This document shows positions 7,050 to 13,098 of a stretch of 13,098 nt of DNA, piece by piece. Under the pieces are notes generated by a model. It did no database searches, was not told the DNA's origin, and saw only the letters and a list, made by a program, of their open reading frames with translations. The stretch is taken from NCBI RefSeq assembly GCF_915070105.1, contig NZ_CAJZFJ010000061.1:1-13098 (forward strand), read 5' to 3'. Numbering within the stretch: position 1 is the first letter of the stretch; each line of letters starts with the position of its first letter. The translations under genes and the position numbers were made by a program. The DNA is from an uncultured Porphyromonas sp. (GTDB lineage: Bacteria > Bacteroidota > Bacteroidia > Bacteroidales > Porphyromonadaceae).

Positions 7050-7730
7050 GTGACCAGAAAAGAACGCTACGATGCAGTCATTGCTTGGTTCGAGGAGTAT
7101 ATGCCGGTTGCTGAGACCGAGCTGGACTACTCGACACCCTTTGAGCTCCTAGTGGCGGTCATCCTCTCTGCCCAGTGCACGGACAAGCGGGTGAACATGA
7201 TCACCCCACGCCTCTTCAAGCAATATCCCACGGCAGAGATCATGGCTAGAGCAGAGGTGGAGGATATCTTTGAACTCATCCGTAGTGTAAGCTATCCCAA
7301 CTCCAAGGCTAAGTATCTAGTCTCTATGGCCAAGATGCTGGTAGAGCAGTTCGAAGGTGAGGTGCCTGCGGAGCGAGAGCTGCTCATGAAGCTCCCCGGT
7401 GTGGGGCGCAAGACAGCCAATGTGATCGCCTCGGTAGTCTACCACCGCCCCACAATGGCAGTAGACACACACGTATTCCGTGTAGCTAACCGGATCGGAC
7501 TGACCACAAACTCCAAGACCCCACTAGAGACCGAGCTAACCCTCATCAAGTACATCCCCGAGGCTCTCATCCCTAAGGCACATCACTGGCTAATCTTACA
7601 CGGACGATATATCTGTATCGCACGTAAGCCTCACTGCTGGGAGTGTGGTCTGGCTCCGTACTGCCGTTACTTCGCCACTCTGGAACGCAAGAGGAAGAAG
7701 GATTCCCAACAGACAGACCAAATAAAATGA
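7050..7730 (+). CDS. nth: Endonuclease III (DNA glycosylase/AP lyase)
   Basis: Nth removes oxidised pyrimidines such as thymine glycol and nicks the abasic site, starting base-excision repair. The helix-hairpin-helix motif LPGVGRKTANV contains catalytic Lys K121, and the catalytic Asp is D139 in VDTHVFR. The iron-sulphur cluster ligands have the exact C-x6-C-x2-C-x5-C spacing (C189, C196, C199, C205). The 226-residue length is slightly above the E. coli protein, the excess being a basic C-terminal tail. The start is GTG at 7050, giving TRKERYDAVIAWFEEY as in relatives. It lies 26 bases after pheS, a neighbourhood also seen in Bacteroidales. Its stop codon overlaps the ATG of the next gene (ATGA), which implies translational coupling to the ABC importer genes. 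Confidence 0.97.
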   Translation: MTRKERYDAVIAWFEEYMPVAETELDYSTPFELLVAVILSAQCTDKRVNMITPRLFKQYPTAEIMARAEVEDIFELIRSVSYPNSKAKYLVSMAKMLVEQFEGEVPAERELLMKLPGVGRKTANVIASVVYHRPTMAVDTHVFRVANRIGLTTNSKTPLETELTLIKYIPEALIPKAHHWLILHGRYICIARKPHCWECGLAPYCRYFATLERKRKKDSQQTDQIK

Positions 7731-8683
7731 AACCAAGGTACAGGCTCACTAGAGCTGTCCATCTCTGCTACACAGCTCTAGCGCTTGTGACAATCTTCCT
7801 CTGCTCTTGCAGTCAGGGAGGGAAGCAAACATCGGGCAATGATAGTACGATACTCGTCATCGGGGTCATGCCCTCAGTAGACTATCTCCCCATAGCCATA
7901 GCGGAGCAAAAGGGATTCTTCGCCAAGCCAATTCGCCTCGTACGCTTCTCCTCGCCTATGGAGCGTGATGCAGCCCTCCAGACAGGGGCAGTCGATGCCT
8001 CTGTGACAGACTATATGGGGGCTATGCTCCTACAGAGCAAGGGTACAGAGGTACAGCTCCCCATTGCCTGTCAGGGAGCCTTCCGCCTTGTCCTAGGTAA
8101 GAAACCACAACTCAATACCCTAGCCGACCTCAGAGGTGGCCGTATCGGGCTGTCCTCCAATACGCTCATTGAGTATGCGACAGAGCATGCACTAGTAGAG
8201 AGCGGACAGCCTATTCCCTACGAGCGAGTCGAAGTGCAGCGGATCCCTATCCGCCTCGAGATGCTCCGATCAGGAGAGCTCGATGGTGCGATCCTCCCCG
8301 AACCGTATGCCAGTATGGCTACTGCTGATGGGCTAAAAGCCATTGACCTCCCCTCGCACCTCACGAGCAATATCACAGGGCTCGTCTTCCTCTCCTCATC
8401 GGTGAAGGCAAAGGAATCAGCTCTAGCCTCCTTCCTCGTCGGTTATGATCAGGCGGTAACCTATCTCAACACCCATCCTAGAGAGGAATGGATCAGTGTC
8501 CTACAGGATCTACTGGGCATAACACCTGAGGTAGCTAGGGCTCTACCCCTACCGACCTACACCACAGCTACCCAGCCCCGAGAAGAGGATCTAATCCCCA
8601 TCCTAAACTGGATGAAGGGACGAGGACTTGTCGCCCCAAACTATGAGCCTAGAGGGCTTGTTGGTCTGCAATTCACTGACTAA
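7727..8683 (+). CDS. ABC importer substrate-binding lipoprotein (NitT/TauT, NMT1-like family)
   Basis: This 318-residue protein is a periplasm-facing solute-binding lipoprotein. I chose ATG 7727, which overlaps the nth stop codon, because it gives a lipoprotein signal peptide: basic n-region, hydrophobic stretch, then the lipobox L25-C26-S27 before the lipidated C28. The mature part begins with a Gly/Ser/Asn-rich linker and the fold start VIGVMPSVDYLPIAIAEQKGFF. It continues with LQTGAVDASVTDYMGAML, LADLRGGRIGLSSNT and SGELDGAILPEPYA, which are typical of the type 2 periplasmic binding proteins of the nitrate/sulfonate/taurine/thiamine-precursor group. Members bind chemically diverse ligands, so the substrate cannot be called. 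The ATPase and permease genes follow directly. It is coupled to nth by overlap, although no functional link to DNA repair is obvious. Confidence 0.9.
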   Translation: MKPRYRLTRAVHLCYTALALVTIFLCSCSQGGKQTSGNDSTILVIGVMPSVDYLPIAIAEQKGFFAKPIRLVRFSSPMERDAALQTGAVDASVTDYMGAMLLQSKGTEVQLPIACQGAFRLVLGKKPQLNTLADLRGGRIGLSSNTLIEYATEHALVESGQPIPYERVEVQRIPIRLEMLRSGELDGAILPEPYASMATADGLKAIDLPSHLTSNITGLVFLSSSVKAKESALASFLVGYDQAVTYLNTHPREEWISVLQDLLGITPEVARALPLPTYTTATQPREEDLIPILNWMKGRGLVAPNYEPRGLVGLQFTD

Positions 8684-8725
8684 ACTAAGTCTGACTAGGG
8701 CCTAATCAGCACCTAACCGACCACT

Positions 8726-9442
8726 ATGAATCTCTCTCCTGCGCTACATATACAGAGCCTATCCGCCTCCTATACTAGTAGGCAGGGGAAGAAGGATCCG
8801 ATACTTACCGGAGTATCAGCCTCCATCGGAGAAGAGATCGTCTCCGTCATAGGCCCTTCGGGGGGAGGCAAGTCCACCCTTATATATTGTCTATCTGGGA
8901 TCATAGAGCCCACCTCTGGGAGCATCACGCTGAATGGACTCCCCTTAGATCCCAAGAGACATCAGATAGCACTCGTCCCCCAGCAGTACGGCCTCCTGCC
9001 ATGGAAGCGTGTACGAGAGAACATCCTCCTGCCTCATTCCCTAGGGAAGCGTATCGTGAGCGATGAGCTACAGAGCTCGATCCTGAACACTCTAGACATA
9101 CAATCCCTACTCGATCGCTATCCTAGCGAACTGAGTGGAGGACAGAGGCAGCGTGTAGCTCTAGCAAGAGCCTTCATTATGCGCCCCGACCTCCTGCTCT
9201 TAGATGAGGCATTCTCTGCTCTTGATATAGCCACTTCCGAGCGTTGTCGAGATCTCTTTGCCGAACTTTGGCAACGCTATCCGACCCCTACCCTCCTCGT
9301 GACCCATAGTCCAGAGGAAGCTACGAAGCTCACCTCCCGCACGCTTCTCATAGGAAAGGGTACCCTGCTCGCCGATCTAAGGCATCCAACAAAGGATGAG
9401 CTAACACAACACCTACTCCAGATCGATGAGGCGCTTCAGTAG
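8726..9442 (+). CDS. ABC importer ATP-binding protein (SsuB/TauB-like)
   Basis: This 238-residue cytoplasmic ATPase powers the importer. All nucleotide-binding motifs are present: Walker A GPSGGGKST at 43-51 (K49), Q-loop within VPQQYGLLPW, the signature LSGGQRQR starting at 136, Walker B LLLLDE at 156-161 with the D-loop SALD after it, and the H-loop histidine H194 in VTHSPEEA. Family and length agree with nitrate/sulfonate/taurine-type ATPases. It begins 42 bases after the lipoprotein gene and its 3' end overlaps the permease gene by 17 bases, so the two are tightly coupled. There is no regulatory C-terminal domain, so no substrate hint comes from this subunit. Confidence 0.95.
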   Translation: MNLSPALHIQSLSASYTSRQGKKDPILTGVSASIGEEIVSVIGPSGGGKSTLIYCLSGIIEPTSGSITLNGLPLDPKRHQIALVPQQYGLLPWKRVRENILLPHSLGKRIVSDELQSSILNTLDIQSLLDRYPSELSGGQRQRVALARAFIMRPDLLLLDEAFSALDIATSERCRDLFAELWQRYPTPTLLVTHSPEEATKLTSRTLLIGKGTLLADLRHPTKDELTQHLLQIDEALQ

Positions 9443-10181
9443 ACATCTCCTACAGCTACTATTCGGGGCATCCATCCTACACCTGCTATGGATAGGAGGC
9501 TACTATGCCCTACACTCAGCTGTTCTCCCTGCTCCATGGGAGGTCTATCGACACATGTTCACAATGGACTGGGGGCAACTCATCATACACACCTCTGCCA
9601 GTCTAGAGCGCATCGGATGGGGAGTAGGAATAGCCCTCATCCTCGCATGGGGCATATCCCTTACTGCTGTTCTATCGCCTCGAATTGGGAGGGTATTCTC
9701 TACCTTTATCTATTTCTCCTATCCGATCCCTAAGTTGGCACTTTTGCCAGTAGTAATGCTCCTAGGTGGTCTTGGCGAGGTGACAAAGGTCGTTATGATA
9801 GTCTTGATCATTCTATTTCAGCTGGCTGTATCGATGAGGGATGCCCTGATGACGATACCAGCAGAGCACTTTATGCTCACTCGTTCGCTAGGAGCTAATA
9901 CCCTGGGGCTACTTCGTCAGGTACTCCTACCTGCAGTCCTACCTGCCTCATTGTCTGCTCTTCGGGTTGCGATAGGTACGGCCATTTCCGTTCTCTTCGT
10001 GACAGAGACCTACGGGACTACACTCGGGCTAGGCTACTATATTACGGATGCTTGGATGCGGATTGACTACCTAGATATGTATGCTGGTATTGCCCTACTT
10101 AGCCTAGTTGGGGTCGCACTCTTTATCTTGGTTGATCTAGCAGAGGTCGTGCTCTGCCCTTGGCTTCATCGGAAGAAGTAA
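9426..10181 (+). CDS. ABC importer permease (SsuC/TauC-like)
   Basis: This 251-residue inner-membrane permease has about six membrane segments, near residues 9-29, 65-84, 94-116, 119-137, 178-196 and 218-243. The segment YPIPKLALLPVVMLLGGLGE (99-118) is characteristic of the nitrate/sulfonate/taurine permease group. The cytoplasmic coupling (EAA) loop is visible with E147, G156 and LP at 168-169. The ATG at 9426 lies inside the end of the ATPase gene; the 17-base overlap implies translational coupling. As only one permease gene is present, the transporter would be a homodimer of this subunit with two copies of the ATPase. It is the last gene of the pheS-nth-importer run. Confidence 0.94.
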   Translation: MRRFSRHLLQLLFGASILHLLWIGGYYALHSAVLPAPWEVYRHMFTMDWGQLIIHTSASLERIGWGVGIALILAWGISLTAVLSPRIGRVFSTFIYFSYPIPKLALLPVVMLLGGLGEVTKVVMIVLIILFQLAVSMRDALMTIPAEHFMLTRSLGANTLGLLRQVLLPAVLPASLSALRVAIGTAISVLFVTETYGTTLGLGYYITDAWMRIDYLDMYAGIALLSLVGVALFILVDLAEVVLCPWLHRKK

Positions 10182-10212
10182 CGGCACTTTACCTCCCATA
10201 CCACCACACATA

Positions 10213-10299
10213 GGCTCTCACCACGAGCCAAGCTATCTCCCCACTAATCATAGAGCAGACATACGATCTCACCCAGTATGCTCTGCTCTTTGGCTCTTT
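10213..10299 (+). terminator. Nested hairpin after the importer genes, with a competing stem
   Basis: AGAGCAGACATAC (10252-10264) pairs with 10276-10289 with a single bulged base. This stem is enclosed by GAGCCAA 10225-10231 with TTGGCTC 10290-10296, and followed by only three T residues. An alternative stem, GGCTC 10213-10217 with GAGCC 10225-10229, would compete for the outer 5' arm. It is a plausible terminator for the pheS-to-permease unit. Its inner stem coincides with the start of the right repeat element, so the repeat may have supplied the terminator. Confidence 0.45.
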
Positions 10300-10477
10300 A
10301 GGAGGATTATCTCATCTCCGTGAGAGAGCCTTAGTCGTATCTCTAGGGGGCTAGGTATTAGCCCCGAGAGACGACCATACGAGCACCCCACAGGGAACAT
10401 ACTTAGAGCGCAGTTGTGTACACGCGTGTACACTGTTGTATACACGTGAGTACACTAAGGTATACACACGTGTATAC
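10253..10477 (+). repeat. Dispersed repeat element, right copy
   Basis: This copy is colinear with the minus-strand reading of 1-219 (matching blocks are listed at that entry). It retains better hairpins than the left copy: the inner terminator-like stem at 10252-10289; TCTCA/TGAGA near 10310-10325; and a compound stem of CGTA 10336-10339 with TACG 10378-10381, TCTCT 10340-10344 with AGAGA 10367-10371, and GGGGCT 10347-10352 with AGCCCC 10360-10365. It ends in the palindromic array. Similarity to the left copy fades upstream of about 10250. There is no coding capacity, so any mobility would have to be driven in trans, as for MITEs. A weak inverted match between about 10252-10264 and 10500-10513 might be terminal repeats, but it is poor. 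Confidence 0.8.
10416..10477. repeat. 22-base-period array of palindromic units (right)
   Basis: There are three consecutive 18-base dyad units at 10416-10433, 10438-10455 and 10460-10477, each GTRTAYAC-NN-GTRTAYAC or one base off, separated by the 4-base spacers TGTT and TAAG. The first unit, GTGTACACGCGTGTACAC, is a perfect 18-base palindrome. The array matches the reverse complement of the left array in unit length, spacing and much of its sequence. An isolated related palindrome, GTGTATACAC, lies at 10546-10555. The spacers are far too short for a CRISPR array. Confidence 0.92.
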
Positions 10478-10816
10478 TTTTCCCTCCTTTATAGTAGGAG
10501 TATGCTCGCTAAGTGTACTCCTCGGCTACTGATGTTCCTATCCAAGTGTATACACCTCATCTACTCAGCCCTCGCTCTCTAGTGATCACATGCGCCTGCC
10601 CTAATATCTATCTAGCTCTCTAGGAAATAGTGTCAAGCCTATCCAAACCACGAATACCCCCCTTCCCCCTCTTGATAAGAGACGCATAAAGGTGAATGTC
10701 TGCGAAGAAATGGGGATTCGTATTCTTCCTAACGCTATTCTTTGCCGGGGAATAATCTGTATCCAGATACCATTTGCGCTAGCTCCTCATCAAGCTAAGC
10801 TAATCGCCCGATACCA

Positions 10817-10853
10817 TATCCCATCTACCCCTTTTAGGTGTATAGATGGGATA
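10817..10853. repeat. Perfect 11-base inverted repeat upstream of parA
   Basis: TATCCCATCTA at 10817-10827 is perfectly complementary to TAGATGGGATA at 10843-10853 across a 15-base loop, within which ACC and GGT could pair further. No T-run follows on either strand. It lies about 165 bases before the parA start and upstream of the candidate -7 box, so it could be an operator, a terminator remnant or a small-RNA element. Confidence 0.5.
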
Positions 10854-10926
10854 CTTCATTATAGAGGTATTAAGCTTTATCAGTGAGGAATAGGAGCGAG
10901 AGGATGAATATATCGACAAGAAATAG

Positions 10927-10934
10927 TAGTTTTG
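10927..10934 (+). promoter_or_regulatory. Candidate -7 box upstream of parAB
   Basis: TAGTTTTG fits TAnnTTTG exactly. A -33 TTG element is not evident at the usual spacing, so confidence is limited. It would give a leader of about 75-80 bases before the parA ATG at 11019. Confidence 0.3.
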
Positions 10935-11018
10935 GAGGTTAATTGAGCAGGCTAGTGGTCATCACAGAATAGACCATAGCTAGGTAAAGATGCGTTTAGG
11001 CAATAGAGTAATAATATA

Positions 11019-11783
11019 ATGGGCAAGATCATCGCTCTAGCCAACCAAAAGGGAGGTGTGGGCAAGACTACTACTGCAATCAACCTTGCAGCATCCTTAG
11101 CCTCGCTAGGCAAGCGAGTGCTCTTGGTCGATACCGATCCTCAGGCAAATGCCTCCTCGGGGATAGGCATAGAGAGTGGCCAGGTCGGTAAGACGATCTA
11201 CGAATGTCTATGCTCTGCCCTACCAGCCCAAGAGGTCATCATCCCTACTGTAGTAGAGGGACTAGATATCCTCCCCTCACATATTGATCTAGCTGGTGCA
11301 GACCTAGAGCTCCTAGAGCGTGACAAGCGTGAGTATGTACTCAAGGGGGTACTAGAGCCCATAGCAGACCGATATGACTATATGCTCATCGACTGCTCTC
11401 CCTCGCTGGGGGTCATCACAGTGAATGCCCTAGTGGCATCAGACTCCGTACTGATCCCTGTACAGTGCGAATACTTTGCTCTGGAGGGTATCTCTAAGCT
11501 CCTGAACACCATCCGTATCGTGCGCCAGAGACTCAATCCCAAGCTCGAGATCGAAGGCTTCCTGATGACGATGTACGACAGCCGTACACGACTGAATAAT
11601 CAGATCTATGAGGAGGTCAAAGGGCACTTCAAGAGCCTAGTCTTTGAGACCGTGATCCAGCGTAATGTCAAGCTAGGGGAGGCTCCTAGTCATGGACTGC
11701 CTGCTCTACTCTATGACGCAGACAGCCGTGGCGCAATCAATCACCTACAGCTAGCAACAGAGCTCATCAATAAGAACAAGTAG
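11019..11783 (+). CDS. parA: Chromosome-partitioning ATPase ParA/Soj
   Basis: ParA is a P-loop ATPase that binds DNA as an ATP dimer and moves ParB-parS complexes to segregate the chromosome origin. The 254-residue length and the lack of an N-terminal helix-turn-helix fit the small chromosomal type (Soj) rather than the large plasmid type. The deviant Walker A KGGVGKTT is at residues 11-18, with the signature lysine K11 and P-loop lysine K16. Walker A' VDTDPQ has D38 and D40, and Walker B LIDCSPSLG has D125. The GEAPSHGLPALLYD segment near the C-terminus is also typical. parB starts on the base immediately after the stop codon, so the pair is certainly an operon. Confidence 0.97.
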   Translation: MGKIIALANQKGGVGKTTTAINLAASLASLGKRVLLVDTDPQANASSGIGIESGQVGKTIYECLCSALPAQEVIIPTVVEGLDILPSHIDLAGADLELLERDKREYVLKGVLEPIADRYDYMLIDCSPSLGVITVNALVASDSVLIPVQCEYFALEGISKLLNTIRIVRQRLNPKLEIEGFLMTMYDSRTRLNNQIYEEVKGHFKSLVFETVIQRNVKLGEAPSHGLPALLYDADSRGAINHLQLATELINKNK

Positions 11784-12683
11784 ATGACCAAAGGGAAGAA
11801 TAAGAATGTACTAGGCCGAGGGCTAGGAGATCTCCTTGGTGGTGATCCTGAGCCCAGCACGGGTGCTTCGTCCATCCAAGAGCTTGCAATCGGACAGATT
11901 ATACCTAATAGCAACCAGCCACGTCGGGAGTTTGACGAGGAGAAGCTAGCCGAGCTAGCCGCCTCTCTTCGCTCTATTGGCTTGGTACAGCCTATTACGG
12001 TACAGCAGATCAATCCAGAGCAGTACCTACTCATCTCTGGAGAGCGACGCTGGAGAGCAGCTCAGATGGCAGGACTAGCTACTCTACCTGCCTATGTACG
12101 TCCTACGAAACCCGAGGAGATCATGGAGCTTGCTCTCGTAGAGAATATCCAGCGAGAGGATCTCAATGCGATCGAGATCGCCCTAGCCTACCAGCATCTC
12201 ATAGAACTCCATCACCTCAAGCATGAGGAGCTCGCAGAGCGTGTCGGCAAGAAGCGTGCGACGGTCACTAACTACCTTCGCCTCCTTCGTCTCCCTGCAG
12301 AGCTACAGCTAGGACTCACGCAGAGACTTATTGATATGGGGCATGCACGAGCCCTTCTGCAGATAGAGGACACGGAGCGTCAGATCGAGCTCTACAACCT
12401 CATCGTCCAGGAGCACCTAAGTGTACGAGCTGTCGAAGAGCTCGCACGAGCAATCAAGGAGCAGAGTACAGAGGAGGTCGAGCCTGAGCCCCAGAAGCGA
12501 TCTACCCCTAGAATGGTACGACGAGAGGACTACCGTTTGTTTGAGCGGAAACTCTCTCAGGTCCTCACTACTAAGGTCACCCTCCGATGCGATGCTGAGG
12601 GGAAAGGTAAGCTCACTATACCCTTCACCAGCGATAAGGAATTGGGGCGTATTATACAGCTCCTTGAGAAGCTCCAGCATTAG
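11784..12683 (+). CDS. parB: Chromosome-partitioning protein ParB/Spo0J
   Basis: ParB is the CTP-dependent DNA clamp that loads at parS sites and spreads. The N-terminal LGRGLGDLLG (10-19) is the conserved peptide, with R12, that stimulates ParA ATPase. The CTP-binding domain shows GERRWRA at 86-92 and ENIQREDLN at 120-128, the latter containing the phosphate-contacting residues. The parS-reading helix-turn-helix spans about 150-171 (LAERVGKKRATVTNYLRLLRLP region). An acidic linker (about 225-240) leads to the C-terminal dimerisation domain. The 299-residue length is normal. The start abuts the parA stop codon with no gap. The DUF5683 gene follows after 18 bases in the same reading frame, the arrangement known in Bacteroidetes. 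Confidence 0.97.
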   Translation: MTKGKNKNVLGRGLGDLLGGDPEPSTGASSIQELAIGQIIPNSNQPRREFDEEKLAELAASLRSIGLVQPITVQQINPEQYLLISGERRWRAAQMAGLATLPAYVRPTKPEEIMELALVENIQREDLNAIEIALAYQHLIELHHLKHEELAERVGKKRATVTNYLRLLRLPAELQLGLTQRLIDMGHARALLQIEDTERQIELYNLIVQEHLSVRAVEELARAIKEQSTEEVEPEPQKRSTPRMVRREDYRLFERKLSQVLTTKVTLRCDAEGKGKLTIPFTSDKELGRIIQLLEKLQH

Positions 12684-12701
12684 CCCCCCATACTATCTCC
12701 C

Positions 12702-13098
12702 GTGCGTATCTGTCCCAGCCTCCTACTCAGCCTGCTTAGTCTCTCCGGATATATATCTGTAGAGGCTTCGCCTGCCGTGGATACGAGTCTGGTAAGGACA
12801 GAGCCCTACCTACCCCTAGAGACGACCATCCTTGGAAGTACCTCATTACAGCCAAGGACACCTATTCGCTATCTAGGCACATGGACAGATAGCATCCCAC
12901 CCCAAGAAAAAGCAGTAGATACTCTTGCCCTAAAGCGGTCAATAGAGCAAAGCCTATGGAAGCCTCACTCTGGTAAGGCCATGCTCTGGGCTCTACTACC
13001 AGGCGGGGGACAGATCTATAATCGCAAGTACTGGAAGCTCCCAATCGTCTGGGGTGCTTTCATGGCTTGCTACTATGCTGTCTCTTGGAACCACCGCC
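12702..13098 (+). CDS. DUF5683 domain membrane protein, 5' part (cut by window end)
   Basis: A reading frame runs open from just after parB to the window end, giving at least 132 residues. No ATG is available near the start; GTG 12702 is chosen because it yields a good signal peptide (MRICPSLLLSLLSLSGYISVEA, then SPAV). After a linker of about 70 residues comes the DUF5683 hallmark: HSGKAMLWALLPGGGQIYNRKYWKLP, followed by the hydrophobic segment IVWGAFMACYYAVSW. The family is found in Bacteroidetes, usually directly after parB, and its role is unknown. The 18-base gap places it in the parAB operon. The remaining membrane segments should lie beyond the edge. The start codon is less certain than the gene itself. 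Confidence 0.85.
   Translation, partial: MRICPSLLLSLLSLSGYISVEASPAVDTSLVRTEPYLPLETTILGSTSLQPRTPIRYLGTWTDSIPPQEKAVDTLALKRSIEQSLWKPHSGKAMLWALLPGGGQIYNRKYWKLPIVWGAFMACYYAVSWNHR

Larger units (their letters stand above)
10478..11018. other. Non-coding region between the repeat element and parA
   Basis: No gene is supported. The only open frame of note (10692-10886, GTG start, 64 codons) has no recognisable family and contains a perfect inverted repeat. The region holds a hairpin AGGAGTA 10496-10502 with TACTCCT 10516-10522, the solitary palindrome at 10546-10555, the stem at 10817-10853 and a candidate promoter at 10927-10934. The last ~20 bases before parA are A/T-rich, as is common at Bacteroidetes start sites. 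I saw no canonical parS site (consensus TGTTNCACGTGNAACA). Confidence 0.6.

Noticed and set aside
7643..7726. Alternative upstream start for the substrate-binding lipoprotein
   Set aside because: It would overlap nth by 88 bases and bury the lipoprotein signal peptide; ATG 7727 with the ATGA overlap is far better.
10200..10213. Direct match of CCACCACACATAG with 285-299 as part of the repeat element
   Set aside because: It is in the same orientation, whereas the two element copies are inverted, and lies outside the aligned part; probably chance in C/A-rich sequence.
10438..10455. parS site for ParB
   Set aside because: A CACGTG core is present, but the flanking bases agree with the parS consensus at only about two of ten positions.
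10692..10886. Small 64-codon gene upstream of parA
   Set aside because: It has a GTG start, no recognisable motif, and contains the perfect 11-base inverted repeat; a non-coding regulatory region is likelier.

Overview
This window looks like the chromosome of a member of the Bacteroidales, most likely Porphyromonas or a close relative. The evidence is gene content and order: parA-parB followed by a DUF5683 protein, recJ next to recQ, pheS near nth, and a DUF4919 secreted protein. Also consistent are weak or absent Shine-Dalgarno sequences, a few matches to the Bacteroidetes -7 box TAnnTTTG, moderate GC content, and frequent CTA leucine codons and TAG stops. The genus is an inference; the order-level placement is firmer. 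All convincing genes lie on the + strand.

Layout: 1-999 is non-coding and rich in inverted repeats. 1000-5799 holds a likely transcription unit of three genes: a secreted DUF4919 protein, the RecJ exonuclease and a RecQ-family helicase. 5800-6003 is a gap with two hairpins. 6004-10181 holds five closely spaced or overlapping genes: pheS, nth, then a lipoprotein, ATPase and permease that form a NitT/TauT-type ABC importer of unknown substrate. 10182-11018 is again non-coding and full of hairpins and repeats. 11019 to the end holds parA, parB and the start of a DUF5683 membrane protein cut by the window edge.

The most notable observation is non-coding. Both long intergenic regions carry a copy of the same roughly 220-base repeat element, in opposite orientations (about 219 back to 1, and about 10253 to 10477). 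Each copy ends in an array of an 18-base palindrome of the form GTRTAYAC-NN-GTRTAYAC, repeated every 22 bases with 4-base spacers. The two copies have diverged but align colinearly through many shared blocks, so this is a dispersed repeat family with an embedded minisatellite. It resembles, in general design, MITE-like repeats with internal tandem repeats reported in Porphyromonas gingivalis. One copy lies directly upstream of parAB.

Working together: RecJ and RecQ are known partners in processing DNA ends and gaps, Nth starts base-excision repair of oxidised pyrimidines, and ParA/ParB segregate the chromosome, so much of the window is genome maintenance. The ABC importer is the main gene set whose specific role cannot be read from sequence. 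I found no CRISPR array, insertion-sequence transposase, prophage, defence island, rRNA or tRNA gene.
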